NCBI GenBank assembly: GCA_027296385.1
Contig: JAPUJD010000156.1
Span: forward strand, 1-20,132
Length of the DNA: 20,132 nt
Source: Acidobacteriota bacterium
GTDB lineage: Bacteria; Acidobacteriota; Thermoanaerobaculia; Multivoradales; JAHEKO01
Direction of reading: 5' to 3'
Shown in pieces: positions 1-7,653 of the stretch. Both the position numbers and the translations under genes were made by a program. The number at the start of each line of letters is the position of its first letter. Within the stretch, counting starts at the first letter, position 1. The notes below the pieces were generated by a model that searched no databases, was not told where the DNA came from, and saw nothing but the letters and a program-made list of their open reading frames with translations.

Positions 1-1158
1 CACGAGGGAGATCATGAGCCTGTCCGGGTAGTCGCCGAGCACGTAGTAGAAGATGCCGAAGACCGGCACCATGCCAGCGGCGGCGACCATGGCGACGATG
101 TTGATCGGGGTGTCGAGCTCGGTGCGGGGCAGGTTGGCGCCGACGCCAGTCTTGCTGGCCCGGTAGGCGGAGAGACTTGCCTTCATTCCGGCCGTCAGCG
201 GCTTGAGCAGGGAGATCAGCGACCACACGCCGCCGACGATCATGGCGCCAACGCCGATGCGGCGGCAGTCCTGCCAGGCCTGGCCGGCCAACGTGCTCCA
301 CTCACTCGTCGTCAGATCGCCCCAGGCGGTGGCGGGATCGATCCCGGCACCGACCATGATGTTGTGACTGTTGAAGGCCCAATTGAGCGGCACGCCGACG
401 ACGGTGCCGATGACGCCGCCGAGAAAGACCAGGACGGCGATATTGAGCCCGATGATGTAGCCGACGCCGACGAGGGCCGGACTGAGAGTGATATTGCCGG
501 TCAGCAGCAGCTTGCCGCCGGCCAGCGAGCGGGTCGCCGCGACGCTGCCGGCGAGCCAGCCGAAGCCGGCTTCGACGAGCTTGAAGCCCGCGCCCAGGCC
601 GGCGGCCTGCAAGAGGCGCCGGAAACCCAGGGCGGCGGCGTCGTCCTGCGGTCGCTCGATACCCTCGCCGGTCTCGATGCCGCCGGTCTTCAAGACCTCC
701 GCCGTGGCGACGCCCTCGGGGAACTTGAGCCGGCTCTCGACGATGAGCGCCCGGCGCAGCGGAATCGTGAAGGCGACGCCGAGGATACCGCCGGTGATGG
801 CGATGGCGACCAGGGTCCAGTACTTGTATCCGTCCCAGGCGCCCATGATGACCAAGGCCGGGATGGTGAAGATGATGCCCGCAACCAGGGACTCTCCGGC
901 CGAGGCGGCCGTTTGCACCAGGTTGTTCTCCAAGATGTTGGACTTGCGGAATCCGCGCAAGACGCCCATCGAAACGGCTGCCGCCGGAATCGAAGCTGAG
1001 ACCGTCAGCCCGACCAGCAACCCGATGTAGGCGTTGGCCGCGGCCAGGATCATCGACAGCAGGGCGCCCAGAATGAGGCCCTTGATAGTGATCTCGGCGA
1101 GGCTGACTTCGGGCGCTACCAGGGGTGGCGGCAGCGGAGCTCTGTTGGCGTCGGACAT
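1..1158 (-). CDS. OPT family oligopeptide/metallophore transporter (partial, C-terminus outside window)
   Basis: Inner-membrane secondary transporter of the OPT (oligopeptide transporter / YSL-like) superfamily. Members carry small peptides or metal-chelate complexes, but the substrate cannot be told here. Reading the minus strand from ATG 1158-1156 gives 386 uninterrupted residues running off the left edge. It has long hydrophobic segments (about residues 27-75, 101-145, 215-250 and 300-325) and the family motif FPEGVATAEVLKTG at about 146-159, followed by a GVGYIIGL segment near 233. The start is supported by AGGAGA at 1165-1170 on the coding strand and by the conserved hydrophobic helix beginning near residue 27. 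The gene is divergent from the NYN-domain gene. A family-level call is secure; peptide versus metallophore specificity is open. Confidence 0.88.
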   Translation of the reverse strand, partial: MSDANRAPLPPPLVAPEVSLAEITIKGLILGALLSMILAAANAYIGLLVGLTVSASIPAAAVSMGVLRGFRKSNILENNLVQTAASAGESLVAGIIFTIPALVIMGAWDGYKYWTLVAIAITGGILGVAFTIPLRRALIVESRLKFPEGVATAEVLKTGGIETGEGIERPQDDAAALGFRRLLQAAGLGAGFKLVEAGFGWLAGSVAATRSLAGGKLLLTGNITLSPALVGVGYIIGLNIAVLVFLGGVIGTVVGVPLNWAFNSHNIMVGAGIDPATAWGDLTTSEWSTLAGQAWQDCRRIGVGAMIVGGVWSLISLLKPLTAGMKASLSAYRASKTGVGANLPRTELDTPINIVAMVAAAGMVPVFGIFYYVLGDYPDRLMISLV

Positions 1159-1352
1159 CCAGCGTCTCCTCTCGTCTTCTTGGCGACACTGTGAAGGAAC
1201 CGCCAGAATGATGGTTGAGGCGTCCGGGATGATACACTAGGGGCCCGCAACGCCGCCTGTAGGTTCGCCGGTGCCTCCGGCATCCGATACTCTGGGCGAA
1301 TCGACAGGATTCCAACTCACTCAATCTAACGGACTGTAGTTCTATTGCGACG
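1159..1352. other. Divergent intergenic region between OPT transporter and NYN-domain gene
   Basis: These 194 bp must hold the promoters of two divergent genes. No convincing -35/-10 pair is visible on either strand. Weak candidates are GATACT at 1286-1291 (plus strand, poor TTCGCC 16 bp upstream) and TATCAT on the minus strand around 1232-1237. A small imperfect hairpin (GGTGCC, TCC loop, GGCATC; 1270-1284, one wobble pair) has no U-tract. The plus-strand frame of the downstream gene stays open for some distance upstream, but I found no ATG, GTG or TTG in that part of it. Confidence 0.4.
1165..1170 (-). promoter_or_regulatory. Ribosome binding site of the OPT transporter
   Basis: On the minus strand AGGAGA lies 6 nt before the ATG at 1158. 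It supports this start, which matters because the gene is cut by the window edge and must be recognised from its 5' part. Confidence 0.6.
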
Positions 1353-2453
1353 ATGAGACCATGGTGGTTACGGCCGCCTGCCGACGATGATGGGCAGGCA
1401 CAAGAGCCGCAGGAAGAGAAGCTAGAAGAAGAGCAGGTAGCGCCGGAGCCCGAAGCCGAGCCCCAAGCGGACGCCGAAGAGGGGGAGGCCGCCGAGGCTG
1501 CCGAGAAACCGGCCAAGAAGTCTGCTTCCCGCGCCAGGAAGGCCGCGAAACCCAAGCAGGCCGGCAACGGCAACGGGAGGGAGCGCAAGGCGACTCAGCC
1601 GCGAAAGCGCGCTACTCGCCGCAAGAGTGAGCCGCCCAAAATCGAGGTGCTGGAGCACGAGACCGTTCTCGTCGCCGCGCCGGAGAGGAATTTAGTGAAC
1701 AACGAAGAGAGCCGGATCGCCCTGTTCTGCGACCTCGAGAACGTGGCGCTGGGCGTGCGTGACTCGGAGATCAAGAAGTTCGAGCTCAACCTAGTGCTCG
1801 AGCGGCTGCTGGAGAAGGGCAAGATCATCGTCAAGAAGGCCTACTGCGACTGGGAGCGCTATTCGAGCTACAAGCGCACCTTTCACGAAGCGGCCGTCGA
1901 GATGATCGACATTCCGCAGAAGTACTACGGGGGCAAGAACAGCGCCGATATCAAGATGGTGGTCGACGCCCTGGAGCTGTGCTACACGAAGGACCACGTC
2001 GACACCTTCGTCATCCTGTCGGGCGACAGCGACTTCTCGCCGCTGGTCTCGAAGCTCCGCGAAGCCAACAAGAAGGTCATCGGCGTGGGGGTCAAGAACT
2101 CGTCCTCGGCCTTGCTGGTCGACAACTGCGACGAGTTCCTCTTCTACGAAGACATCTGGCGCGATTCGAGGAAAGCGCCGGGCGTGGCCGGAGTCAGCGA
2201 GAAGCAGGGCGAGGCGTTCAATCTCATGATCGATGCCATCAAGGCGTTGATGCGCGAGGACAAGGAAGTGCTGTGGGGCTCTATGGTCAAGCAGACGATG
2301 AAGCGCAAGCGACCGTCGTTCAACGAGGGCTACCACGGCTATTCATCCTTCTCCGAGCTCTTGGAGGATGCCGAGCGCCAGAAGATCGTGCGCCTGAAAC
2401 GCGATCAGCGCTCAGGCTCCTATGTGATTACCGGGTTTTCGGCCGCCAGTTGA
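1353..2453 (+). CDS. NYN domain protein with C-terminal OST-HTH/LOTUS domain
   Basis: 366 residues in three parts. Residues 1-112 are low complexity: an acidic, Ala/Glu-rich stretch (about 12-52) followed by a Lys/Arg-rich stretch (about 53-94), probably disordered. Residues about 120-265 form a NYN (PIN-like, LabA/DUF88) domain with FCDLEN at 125-130, ADIK around D199 and SGDSDF at 223-228. These give the conserved acidic metal-site residues D127, D199, D225 and D227. Residues about 289-362 fit an OST-HTH/LOTUS winged helix, a putative RNA-binding module that often follows NYN domains. The family is predicted to be a metal-dependent RNase; the target is unknown. The start lacks a Shine-Dalgarno, and no alternative start was found upstream in frame. 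The next genes encode roadblock and MglA proteins, but a hairpin and possible promoter at 2478-2510 suggest they may be transcribed separately. Confidence 0.85.
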   Translation: MRPWWLRPPADDDGQAQEPQEEKLEEEQVAPEPEAEPQADAEEGEAAEAAEKPAKKSASRARKAAKPKQAGNGNGRERKATQPRKRATRRKSEPPKIEVLEHETVLVAAPERNLVNNEESRIALFCDLENVALGVRDSEIKKFELNLVLERLLEKGKIIVKKAYCDWERYSSYKRTFHEAAVEMIDIPQKYYGGKNSADIKMVVDALELCYTKDHVDTFVILSGDSDFSPLVSKLREANKKVIGVGVKNSSSALLVDNCDEFLFYEDIWRDSRKAPGVAGVSEKQGEAFNLMIDAIKALMREDKEVLWGSMVKQTMKRKRPSFNEGYHGYSSFSELLEDAERQKIVRLKRDQRSGSYVITGFSAAS

Positions 2454-2476
2454 CAGCGGGACTCTTGTGAGCCTGT

Positions 2477-2500
2477 GCATGGCGGGAAAACGCCGTGTTT
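2477..2500 (+). terminator. Possible hairpin terminator after the NYN gene
   Basis: CATGGCG (2478-2484) pairs with CGCCGTG (2491-2497) across a GGAAAA loop, with one G-T wobble, 24 nt after the NYN stop. It is followed by TTT and then only a broken T-rich stretch, so the U-tract is weak. Its place between the two genes, just before an extended -10-like sequence, fits separate transcription units. Confidence 0.4.
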
Positions 2501-2501
2501 G

Positions 2502-2510
2502 TGCTATCTT
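2502..2510 (+). promoter_or_regulatory. Candidate extended -10 promoter for the roadblock gene
   Basis: TGC-TATCTT matches the extended -10 pattern (TGn then a TATAAT-like hexamer at 2505-2510), 32 nt before the ATG at 2543. No -35 match is seen at 16-18 bp. It directly follows the hairpin at 2478-2497. It is a sequence match only. Confidence 0.3.
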
Positions 2511-2542
2511 GGGCAGCGCTCCAGACTGATAGAGGGCTCTGC

Positions 2543-3037
2543 ATGTCAAGTACTTTTCTGGAGGTCTACGAGGAAGAATTCGAACGCTTGGCCGAGGCCT
2601 TGCGTCGGCTGCGGTATGCCTCGAACGCGGAAGCCATCTTTCTGATCGACAAAAACGGTCAGCAAATCGCAGCGGCGGGGGACGTCGAGAACTTCGACTC
2701 GACCTCACTGGCGTCGCTCACGGCGGGCAACGTCGCAGCCACCGACGGTCTTGCCAAGCTGATCGGCGAACGGGAGTTCTCGGTTCTCTTCCACGAGGGC
2801 GAGCGCGATCACATTCATATCTCGTTGGTGGCGGAGCGCGCTATCCTGCTCGTGATCTTCAACGAGAGATCTTCCCTCGGCCTGGTACGCCTCCGAGTCC
2901 GGCGTGCCAGCGAGGAGCTGGAGCAGATCTTCCGCGAGATCAGCGAGAGAAGCGCCGCGGAAGCAGACGAACAGTCACCTGCCAGCCCCTTCTGGGAGAT
3001 CACCGACGAGGACATCGACAGTCTTTTCAATGAGTGA
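2543..3037 (+). CDS. Roadblock/LC7 domain protein, MglB-like
   Basis: 164 residues. Residues about 8-125 fit a roadblock/LC7 fold: a long first helix (EVYEEEFERLAEALRRL), then alternating strands including AIFLIDKNGQQIAAAG and ISLVAERAILLVIF, then a helix. In MglA-MglB systems the roadblock dimer is the GTPase-activating and exchange partner of MglA. The adjacent gene encodes an MglA-type GTPase, so an MglB role is likely but not proven. After a polar linker rich in Ala, Glu and Ser the protein ends in a separate acidic amphipathic peptide, FWEITDEDIDSLFNE (150-164). The ATG at 2543 is preferred over an in-frame GTG at 2495 because GAGGG lies 2532-2536, six bases before it, and because the extra 16 residues do not fit the fold. 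The gap to the GTPase is 67 nt. Confidence 0.85.
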   Translation: MSSTFLEVYEEEFERLAEALRRLRYASNAEAIFLIDKNGQQIAAAGDVENFDSTSLASLTAGNVAATDGLAKLIGEREFSVLFHEGERDHIHISLVAERAILLVIFNERSSLGLVRLRVRRASEELEQIFREISERSAAEADEQSPASPFWEITDEDIDSLFNE

Positions 3038-3104
3038 CCTGTAGGTCTGAGGAGAGGGACTCGGGGGCAGTGTGTAGTGGCTCGGGGGTCTTTTCGGTCC
3101 AACG

Positions 3105-3689
3105 ATGACGTTCATCAACTACGCCGCCAAGGAGATCAACTGCAAGATCGTCTACTACGGCCCGGGGCTGGGCGGGAAGACGACCAATCTGCAACATATC
3201 TACACCAAGACGGCTCCCGACCGAAAGGGCAAGATGATCTCTTTGGCGACGGAGACCGACCGCACGCTTTTCTTCGATTTTCTGCCGCTGGACCTGGGCT
3301 CGATTCGCGGTTTCACCACGCGTTTTCATCTCTACACGGTGCCCGGACAGGTGTTTTATGATGCCAGCCGCAAGCTGATCCTCAAGGGTGTCGACGGCGT
3401 CGTCTTCGTGGCCGATAGTCAGGCGGAAAGGATGGAGGCGAACGTCGAGTCCATCCGGAACCTGGAGAGCAACCTAGACGACTACGGGTTGAAGCTAGTC
3501 AGCCTGCCTTACACTCTGCAATTCAACAAGCGCGACATCCCGAGCGTGATGCCGACGGACGAGATGTACCGTATGCTCAACTACAAGCGCGAGCCCACGT
3601 TCGAGGCCAGCGCCACGACCGGATTCGGGGTTTTCGAGACCCTCAAGTCGGTCGCCAAGCAGATTTTGATCGAGCTGCGCAAGAAGTAG
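3105..3689 (+). CDS. mglA: MglA-type small Ras-like GTPase
   Basis: 194 residues, the same size as Myxococcus MglA and similar along its whole length from the opening MTFINYAAKEINCKIVYYGP. G1/Walker A is GPGLGGKT (19-26). R53 in TETDRT corresponds to the intrinsic arginine finger of bacterial MglA, and Q82 in TVPGQ (78-82) to the catalytic glutamine. NKRD (141-144) gives guanine specificity. MglA is a polarity switch: its GTP form marks the leading pole and drives motility machinery, and MglB stimulates hydrolysis. Here the roadblock gene directly precedes it. The conserved N-terminus fixes the start, although no Shine-Dalgarno is visible. A Gly stands in the P-loop where Myxococcus has Cys, which should not affect nucleotide binding. 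Family assignment is firm; the cellular role (motility, polarity or trafficking) is inferred. Confidence 0.93.
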   Translation: MTFINYAAKEINCKIVYYGPGLGGKTTNLQHIYTKTAPDRKGKMISLATETDRTLFFDFLPLDLGSIRGFTTRFHLYTVPGQVFYDASRKLILKGVDGVVFVADSQAERMEANVESIRNLESNLDDYGLKLVSLPYTLQFNKRDIPSVMPTDEMYRMLNYKREPTFEASATTGFGVFETLKSVAKQILIELRKK

Positions 3690-3701
3690 ACCAGAACAAC
3701 G

Positions 3702-4334
3702 ATGGCCAAACGCTGGAAGAAAGAGGAGCTGACCTACCTGAAGCGCTACGCCAAGGATCGCCGCGTGGCGGATCTGGCGCGCCGCTTCAAGACGGACGCG
3801 GCCGCTGTTCAACTCAAGCTCAGGGAGCTCGACCTCGAGGCGGTAGACAGCGTCGAGCCGGCGCCGCTCGAGGGCAGCCACCAGTTGGGGCTCTTCGAGC
3901 GTGCCCTGAGGGCGCTGCATTCGAGCAAGTGGTCCCAGGCCGCCGATGGTTTCCAACGCGTGGTGCGCGAAGGCGACCAGCCTGACTTGATCAACCGGGC
4001 GCGGCGCTATCTGGCCATAGCCGAGGAGCGGCTGGAAGGCGATCACGAGGTCGAGGCCGACGATCCATACCTGCAAGCCGTCTACGAGCGCAACAAGGGC
4101 AACTTCGACGCGGCCTTGACCATCGCCAGAGCCGGTGGGCGGCGATCCAAGGACGCCCGCTTCGCCTATCTAGTGGCCTCCATCCACGTAGCTCGCGGAG
4201 AGCTCGACGCTGCGGCCAACTACTTGAGAACGGCGATCGACCTCGAGCCGATGAGTCGGGTGCATGCTCTCAACGACGCCGACTTCGCCGACTTGCGCGC
4301 CGCGGCCGAGCATGCCGACCTCTTCTCGCACTAG
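3702..4334 (+). CDS. Small protein with N-terminal HTH-like segment and TPR repeats
   Basis: 210 residues, starting 12 nt after mglA and likely co-transcribed with it. Residues about 4-43 (WKKEELTYLKRYAKD, then ADLARRFKTDAAAVQLKLREL) resemble the tri-helical SANT/Myb or GcrA-type helix-turn-helix, where a Trp-containing helix is followed by a recognition-helix-like segment. That assignment is by eye and moderate. Residues about 62-112 and 121-185 fit TPR-like helical pairs (RALHSSKWSQAADGFQRVV; GELDAAANYLRTAIDLEP), ending in NDADFADLR, typical of TPR ends. No enzyme motif, signal peptide or membrane segment is present. TPR proteins are usually adaptors, so a link to the MglA module is possible but rests on position only. 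The start lacks a Shine-Dalgarno and could depend on translation of mglA. Confidence 0.7.
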   Translation: MAKRWKKEELTYLKRYAKDRRVADLARRFKTDAAAVQLKLRELDLEAVDSVEPAPLEGSHQLGLFERALRALHSSKWSQAADGFQRVVREGDQPDLINRARRYLAIAEERLEGDHEVEADDPYLQAVYERNKGNFDAALTIARAGGRRSKDARFAYLVASIHVARGELDAAANYLRTAIDLEPMSRVHALNDADFADLRAAAEHADLFSH

Positions 4335-4410
4335 GCACTAGTGTCCCGTCCGGCAAGTTCGCTACCCAGCCCGCGCTGGCCGTCCTCGAAGGGGTCCGAT
4401 AGGAGGATGG

Positions 4411-5793
4411 ATGCCTGAACGGGATTTGGCGGCGGTCGTGCTGGCGGCGGGCAAGAGCACTCGCATGCTCTCCGCCCGCCCCAAGGTACTGCATGAGGTG
4501 GCCGGGCGACCGTTGCTGGCCTGGGTGCTCGACGCCGCACGTGAGGCCGGTTGTCGCGAGATCGTCGTCGTCGTCGGGCACGGAGCGGACGAGGTACGCA
4601 GCGCCGTTGCCGCCGCCGACGTGCGCTTCGCTGTGCAGGAGGAGCAGCGCGGAACAGGGCACGCCCTGGCCCAGGCTGCTGCGCACGTCACCGGATCGGA
4701 AACTTTGCTGGTGCTCTCCGGCGATGCGCCGTTGCTGCGCTCGGCGACCTTGAGTCGGCTGGCAGAGGCGGCAGAGGAGAGCTGGGGGGCCTTGGCCGTG
4801 GCGGAGCTGGAGGAGCCCGGCTCCCTCGGGCGCGTGATCGTCGCGGAGTCGGGGCACTTGGCTCGCATCGTAGAGGCCGCCGACGCAACGGCGGAGGAGA
4901 TCGCCATTCGGACCGTCAATGCGGGAATCTACGCCTTGCCGGCGCCGGAGATCTTCACGGTCCTGGCGCGGCTCAAGACCGACAACGCCAAGGGCGAGCT
5001 CTATCTGACCGATGCCTTGGGCGACGCGGCAGCTCTCGGCAACGAAGTCTCCGTCGTCGCTTTGGACGATGCGACCGAGGCGCTAGGCGCCAATGACCGC
5101 CGCGACCTGGGACGAATCCACCGGACTTTCATCACTCGCAAACTCGAGGAGCTGGAGATCGCCGGAGTCACCGTCCTCGATCCGCTCACCACCCGGGTGG
5201 AACCCCAGGTCGAGATCGGCGCCGACACCGTGCTCCATCCGGACGTGAGCCTCATGGGCGTGAGCCGGATCGGCTCGGAGTGCGTCTTGCACCAGGGAGC
5301 TTGGCTGCGCGACAGCACTGTGGCCGATGGCGCCGTGATCGAGCCCTACTGCGTGCTCGACGGGGCGGTCGTCGGTGCCGGCTGTAGCGTCGGGCCATTC
5401 GCGCGGCTGCGCCCAGGGGCACGGCTCGAGGCGGGCTCGAAGGTAGGCAACTATGTCGAGGTCAAAAACGCAACCCTCGGACCGGGAGCCAAGGTTGGTC
5501 ACCTGACCTACCTCGGAGACGCCGAAATCGGTGCCGGGGCCAACATCGGCGCTGGCGTCGTGACCTGCAACTACGACGGTGAGCGAAAGCACCGGACCGT
5601 CGTCGGTGAGCGCGCGTTCGTCGGTAGCGATACGATGCTGGTGGCACCGGTCGAGATCGGTAATGACGCGACGACTGCCGCCGGCTCGGTAATCAACCGG
5701 GACGTGCCCGATGGGGCGTTGGCTATCGGCCGTAGCAGGCAGCGCAACGTCGAGGGCTGGGCCGCGCTGCGGGCCAAGAGGCGGAAGCAGTGA
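4411..5793 (+). CDS. glmU: Bifunctional GlcNAc-1-P uridyltransferase / GlcN-1-P acetyltransferase
   Basis: 460 residues, close to the E. coli length of 456. It makes UDP-GlcNAc from GlcN-1-P, acetyl-CoA and UTP, the precursor for peptidoglycan and lipid A. The N-terminal domain (about 1-230) has the nucleotide-binding LAAGKSTRM (11-19), D105 in GDAPLL, GTGHA, VNAGIY and N228, which match the Mg2+ and substrate ligands of the family. The C-terminal left-handed beta-helix (about 250-440) has PFARLRPGA, H364 in GHLTYLGDAEIG (the catalytic base, E. coli H363) and TCNYDG. AGGAGG lies 4 nt before the ATG, a short but usable spacing. glmS follows after 24 nt, so the pair probably forms an operon. 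Confidence 0.97.
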   Translation: MPERDLAAVVLAAGKSTRMLSARPKVLHEVAGRPLLAWVLDAAREAGCREIVVVVGHGADEVRSAVAAADVRFAVQEEQRGTGHALAQAAAHVTGSETLLVLSGDAPLLRSATLSRLAEAAEESWGALAVAELEEPGSLGRVIVAESGHLARIVEAADATAEEIAIRTVNAGIYALPAPEIFTVLARLKTDNAKGELYLTDALGDAAALGNEVSVVALDDATEALGANDRRDLGRIHRTFITRKLEELEIAGVTVLDPLTTRVEPQVEIGADTVLHPDVSLMGVSRIGSECVLHQGAWLRDSTVADGAVIEPYCVLDGAVVGAGCSVGPFARLRPGARLEAGSKVGNYVEVKNATLGPGAKVGHLTYLGDAEIGAGANIGAGVVTCNYDGERKHRTVVGERAFVGSDTMLVAPVEIGNDATTAAGSVINRDVPDGALAIGRSRQRNVEGWAALRAKRRKQ

Positions 5794-5817
5794 ATCGCTC
5801 CAGGGAGTAGCGAAGGG

Positions 5818-7644
5818 ATGTGCGGAATTGTCGGCTACGTGGGCGGGCGGGATGTTGTGCCGCTGCTGATCGATGGCCTGCGCCGGCTCGAGTACAGGGG
5901 GTACGACTCGGCCGGCGTGGCGGTGGTCGAGCGCGGGCAGCTGAACATGGTGCGGGCCGCAGGCAAGCTCGATCGGTTGGTCGAGAAGCTAGAGAGCCAC
6001 TCGCCAGCCGGCGAGTTCGGCCTCGGACACACTCGCTGGGCTACCCACGGGGCTCCGGTCGAGCGCAACGCTCATCCCCTGGTCGACTCCAAGGGTCGGA
6101 TCGCGCTGATTCACAACGGTATCGTCGAGAACTTCCTCGAGATCAAGCATCGGCTGAGCGCCGAAGGCTGGGATTTCGTCTCCGACACCGACACCGAGGT
6201 TATCGCCAACCTCATCAGCTCCCATCTCGAGGTGGATCTCCGGGAAGCGGTGATGCGCGCGGTGGCGGAGCTCGAGGGTCTGTACGCCTTCGCCGTCGTG
6301 TCGACCCTCGACGCGGCCGATCAGCAGATCGTCGTCGCTCGCCAGGGGCCGCCGCTTGTGCTGGGCACCGGAGAGGGCGAGATGTACCTGGCGTCCGACC
6401 CGGCGGCGCTCCTGGCCTACACCAAAGAGGTGGTCTTTCTCGACAACGGTGACGTGGCGCGGATGACGCCGCGGGGCATCGAGATCTGGAACTCCGCGGG
6501 CGAGCCGGTCGAGCGAGCCATGACTCGCCTGACCTGGGACCCGATCCAGGTCGAGAAGGGCGGCTACAAGCACTTCATGCTGAAGGAGATTCACGAACAG
6601 CCGCAGGCAGTGCAGGACACCTTCGCCGGCCGGGTGAACTTCGAGACCGCGGCTATCGATTTCGACGAGCTGACGCTCACGCCCGCGGCGGCACGGGATC
6701 TCGCGGGGGTCCACATCCTCGCCTGCGGGACCTCTTGGCACGCCGGCCTGGTGGGCAAGTTCCTGATCGAGGAGCTGGCCGGACTGCAGGTCGAGGTCGA
6801 CTACGGGTCCGAATACCGTTACCGTAACCCGCTCATCGACGAGCGCTATATCGCGCTCGGGATCTCGCAGTCGGGGGAGACCGCCGACACCCTGTCGGCG
6901 ATGGAGGCTGCCAAGGAGCGCGGTGCACGGCTCTTCGCCATCTGCAACGTGCAGGGCTCACAGGCTACCCGGGTCAGCGAAGGGGTGCTCTACACGCACG
7001 CCGGCCCGGAGATCGGAGTGGCGTCGACCAAGGCCTTCACCACCCAGCTGACGGCGCTCTACCTGCTGGCGCTCTATCTGCGCCAGATGAAGGGGCTGGA
7101 GGTGACGCGACAGCAGATCGCTGATCTCGCCCATCTGCCGGTGGCGCTCGACGAGGTTCTCGCTATCGAGGGTCACATCGAGGAGCTGGCGCGCAAGTAC
7201 GCCCGGGCCCAGAACTTCCTCTATCTGGGCCGTGGGATCAACTACCCGATCGCTCTCGAGGGTGCGCTCAAGCTCAAGGAGATCTCCTACATCCATGCCG
7301 AGGGTTATCCCGCCGGCGAGATGAAGCACGGCCCGATCGCGCTTATCGACGAGGAGATGCCGATAGTGGCTATCGCCACCGGTGACCGGGTATACGAGAA
7401 GATGCTCTCCAACATGCAGGAGGCCAAGGCGCGGGACGCGGTGATCCTGGCGCTCACCGATCGCGAGCCGGCACGGCTCGAGGGTATCGCGGACGAGGTC
7501 ATCGAGATTCCGCGGGTGTCGGAGCTGCTGCAGCCGATCGTCAACACCGTGCCCCTGCAGCTTTTCGCCTACCACGTTGCCGTGCGCCGTGGCTGCGACG
7601 TGGACCAACCCCGCAACCTCGCCAAGAGCGTCACGGTCGAGTAG
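5818..7644 (+). CDS. glmS: Glutamine-fructose-6-phosphate aminotransferase (isomerizing)
   Basis: 608 residues (E. coli 609). It converts fructose-6-phosphate and glutamine to glucosamine-6-phosphate, the committed step of amino-sugar synthesis. C2 of the opening MCGIVGYVGG is the N-terminal glutaminase nucleophile. RRLEYRGYDSAG, GHTRWATHG and HNGIVEN follow, with the glutaminase domain spanning about 1-240. Two SIS domains follow, with ACGTSWHAG and SQSGETADT in the first and HAEGYPAGEMKHGP in the second. The C-terminus NLAKSVTVE places the conserved fructose-6-P lysine at K603. A GAAGGG-type Shine-Dalgarno abuts the ATG. The 24-nt gap after glmU is far too short for a glmS ribozyme, so regulation differs from Bacillus. 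Confidence 0.98.
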   Translation: MCGIVGYVGGRDVVPLLIDGLRRLEYRGYDSAGVAVVERGQLNMVRAAGKLDRLVEKLESHSPAGEFGLGHTRWATHGAPVERNAHPLVDSKGRIALIHNGIVENFLEIKHRLSAEGWDFVSDTDTEVIANLISSHLEVDLREAVMRAVAELEGLYAFAVVSTLDAADQQIVVARQGPPLVLGTGEGEMYLASDPAALLAYTKEVVFLDNGDVARMTPRGIEIWNSAGEPVERAMTRLTWDPIQVEKGGYKHFMLKEIHEQPQAVQDTFAGRVNFETAAIDFDELTLTPAAARDLAGVHILACGTSWHAGLVGKFLIEELAGLQVEVDYGSEYRYRNPLIDERYIALGISQSGETADTLSAMEAAKERGARLFAICNVQGSQATRVSEGVLYTHAGPEIGVASTKAFTTQLTALYLLALYLRQMKGLEVTRQQIADLAHLPVALDEVLAIEGHIEELARKYARAQNFLYLGRGINYPIALEGALKLKEISYIHAEGYPAGEMKHGPIALIDEEMPIVAIATGDRVYEKMLSNMQEAKARDAVILALTDREPARLEGIADEVIEIPRVSELLQPIVNTVPLQLFAYHVAVRRGCDVDQPRNLAKSVTVE

Positions 7645-7653
7645 CGTCCATGG

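Noticed and set aside
1215..1238. TTGAGG and TACACT as a promoter pair
   Set aside because: The spacing is 12 bp, too short for a sigma-70 type promoter.
302..1588. Long minus-strand open frame of 428 residues, Arg/Ser-rich
   Set aside because: It is a shadow: the OPT transporter on the same strand in another frame (1-1158) has clear family motifs and a ribosome site, and the shadow has low-complexity Arg-rich sequence with no domain.
3159..3182. MglA P-loop Gly in place of the Cys seen in Myxococcus
   Set aside because: The variable P-loop position tolerates Gly, and all other nucleotide-binding motifs are intact, so it is not evidence of a defect.
4336..4343. CACTAGTG palindrome after the TPR gene
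   Set aside because: An 8-bp perfect palindrome with no loop or U-tract, too short to call a terminator or operator.
5794..5817. glmS ribozyme upstream of glmS
   Set aside because: The glmU-glmS gap is only 24 nt, too short for the ribozyme, which needs well over 100 nt, and no catalytic core sequence is present.
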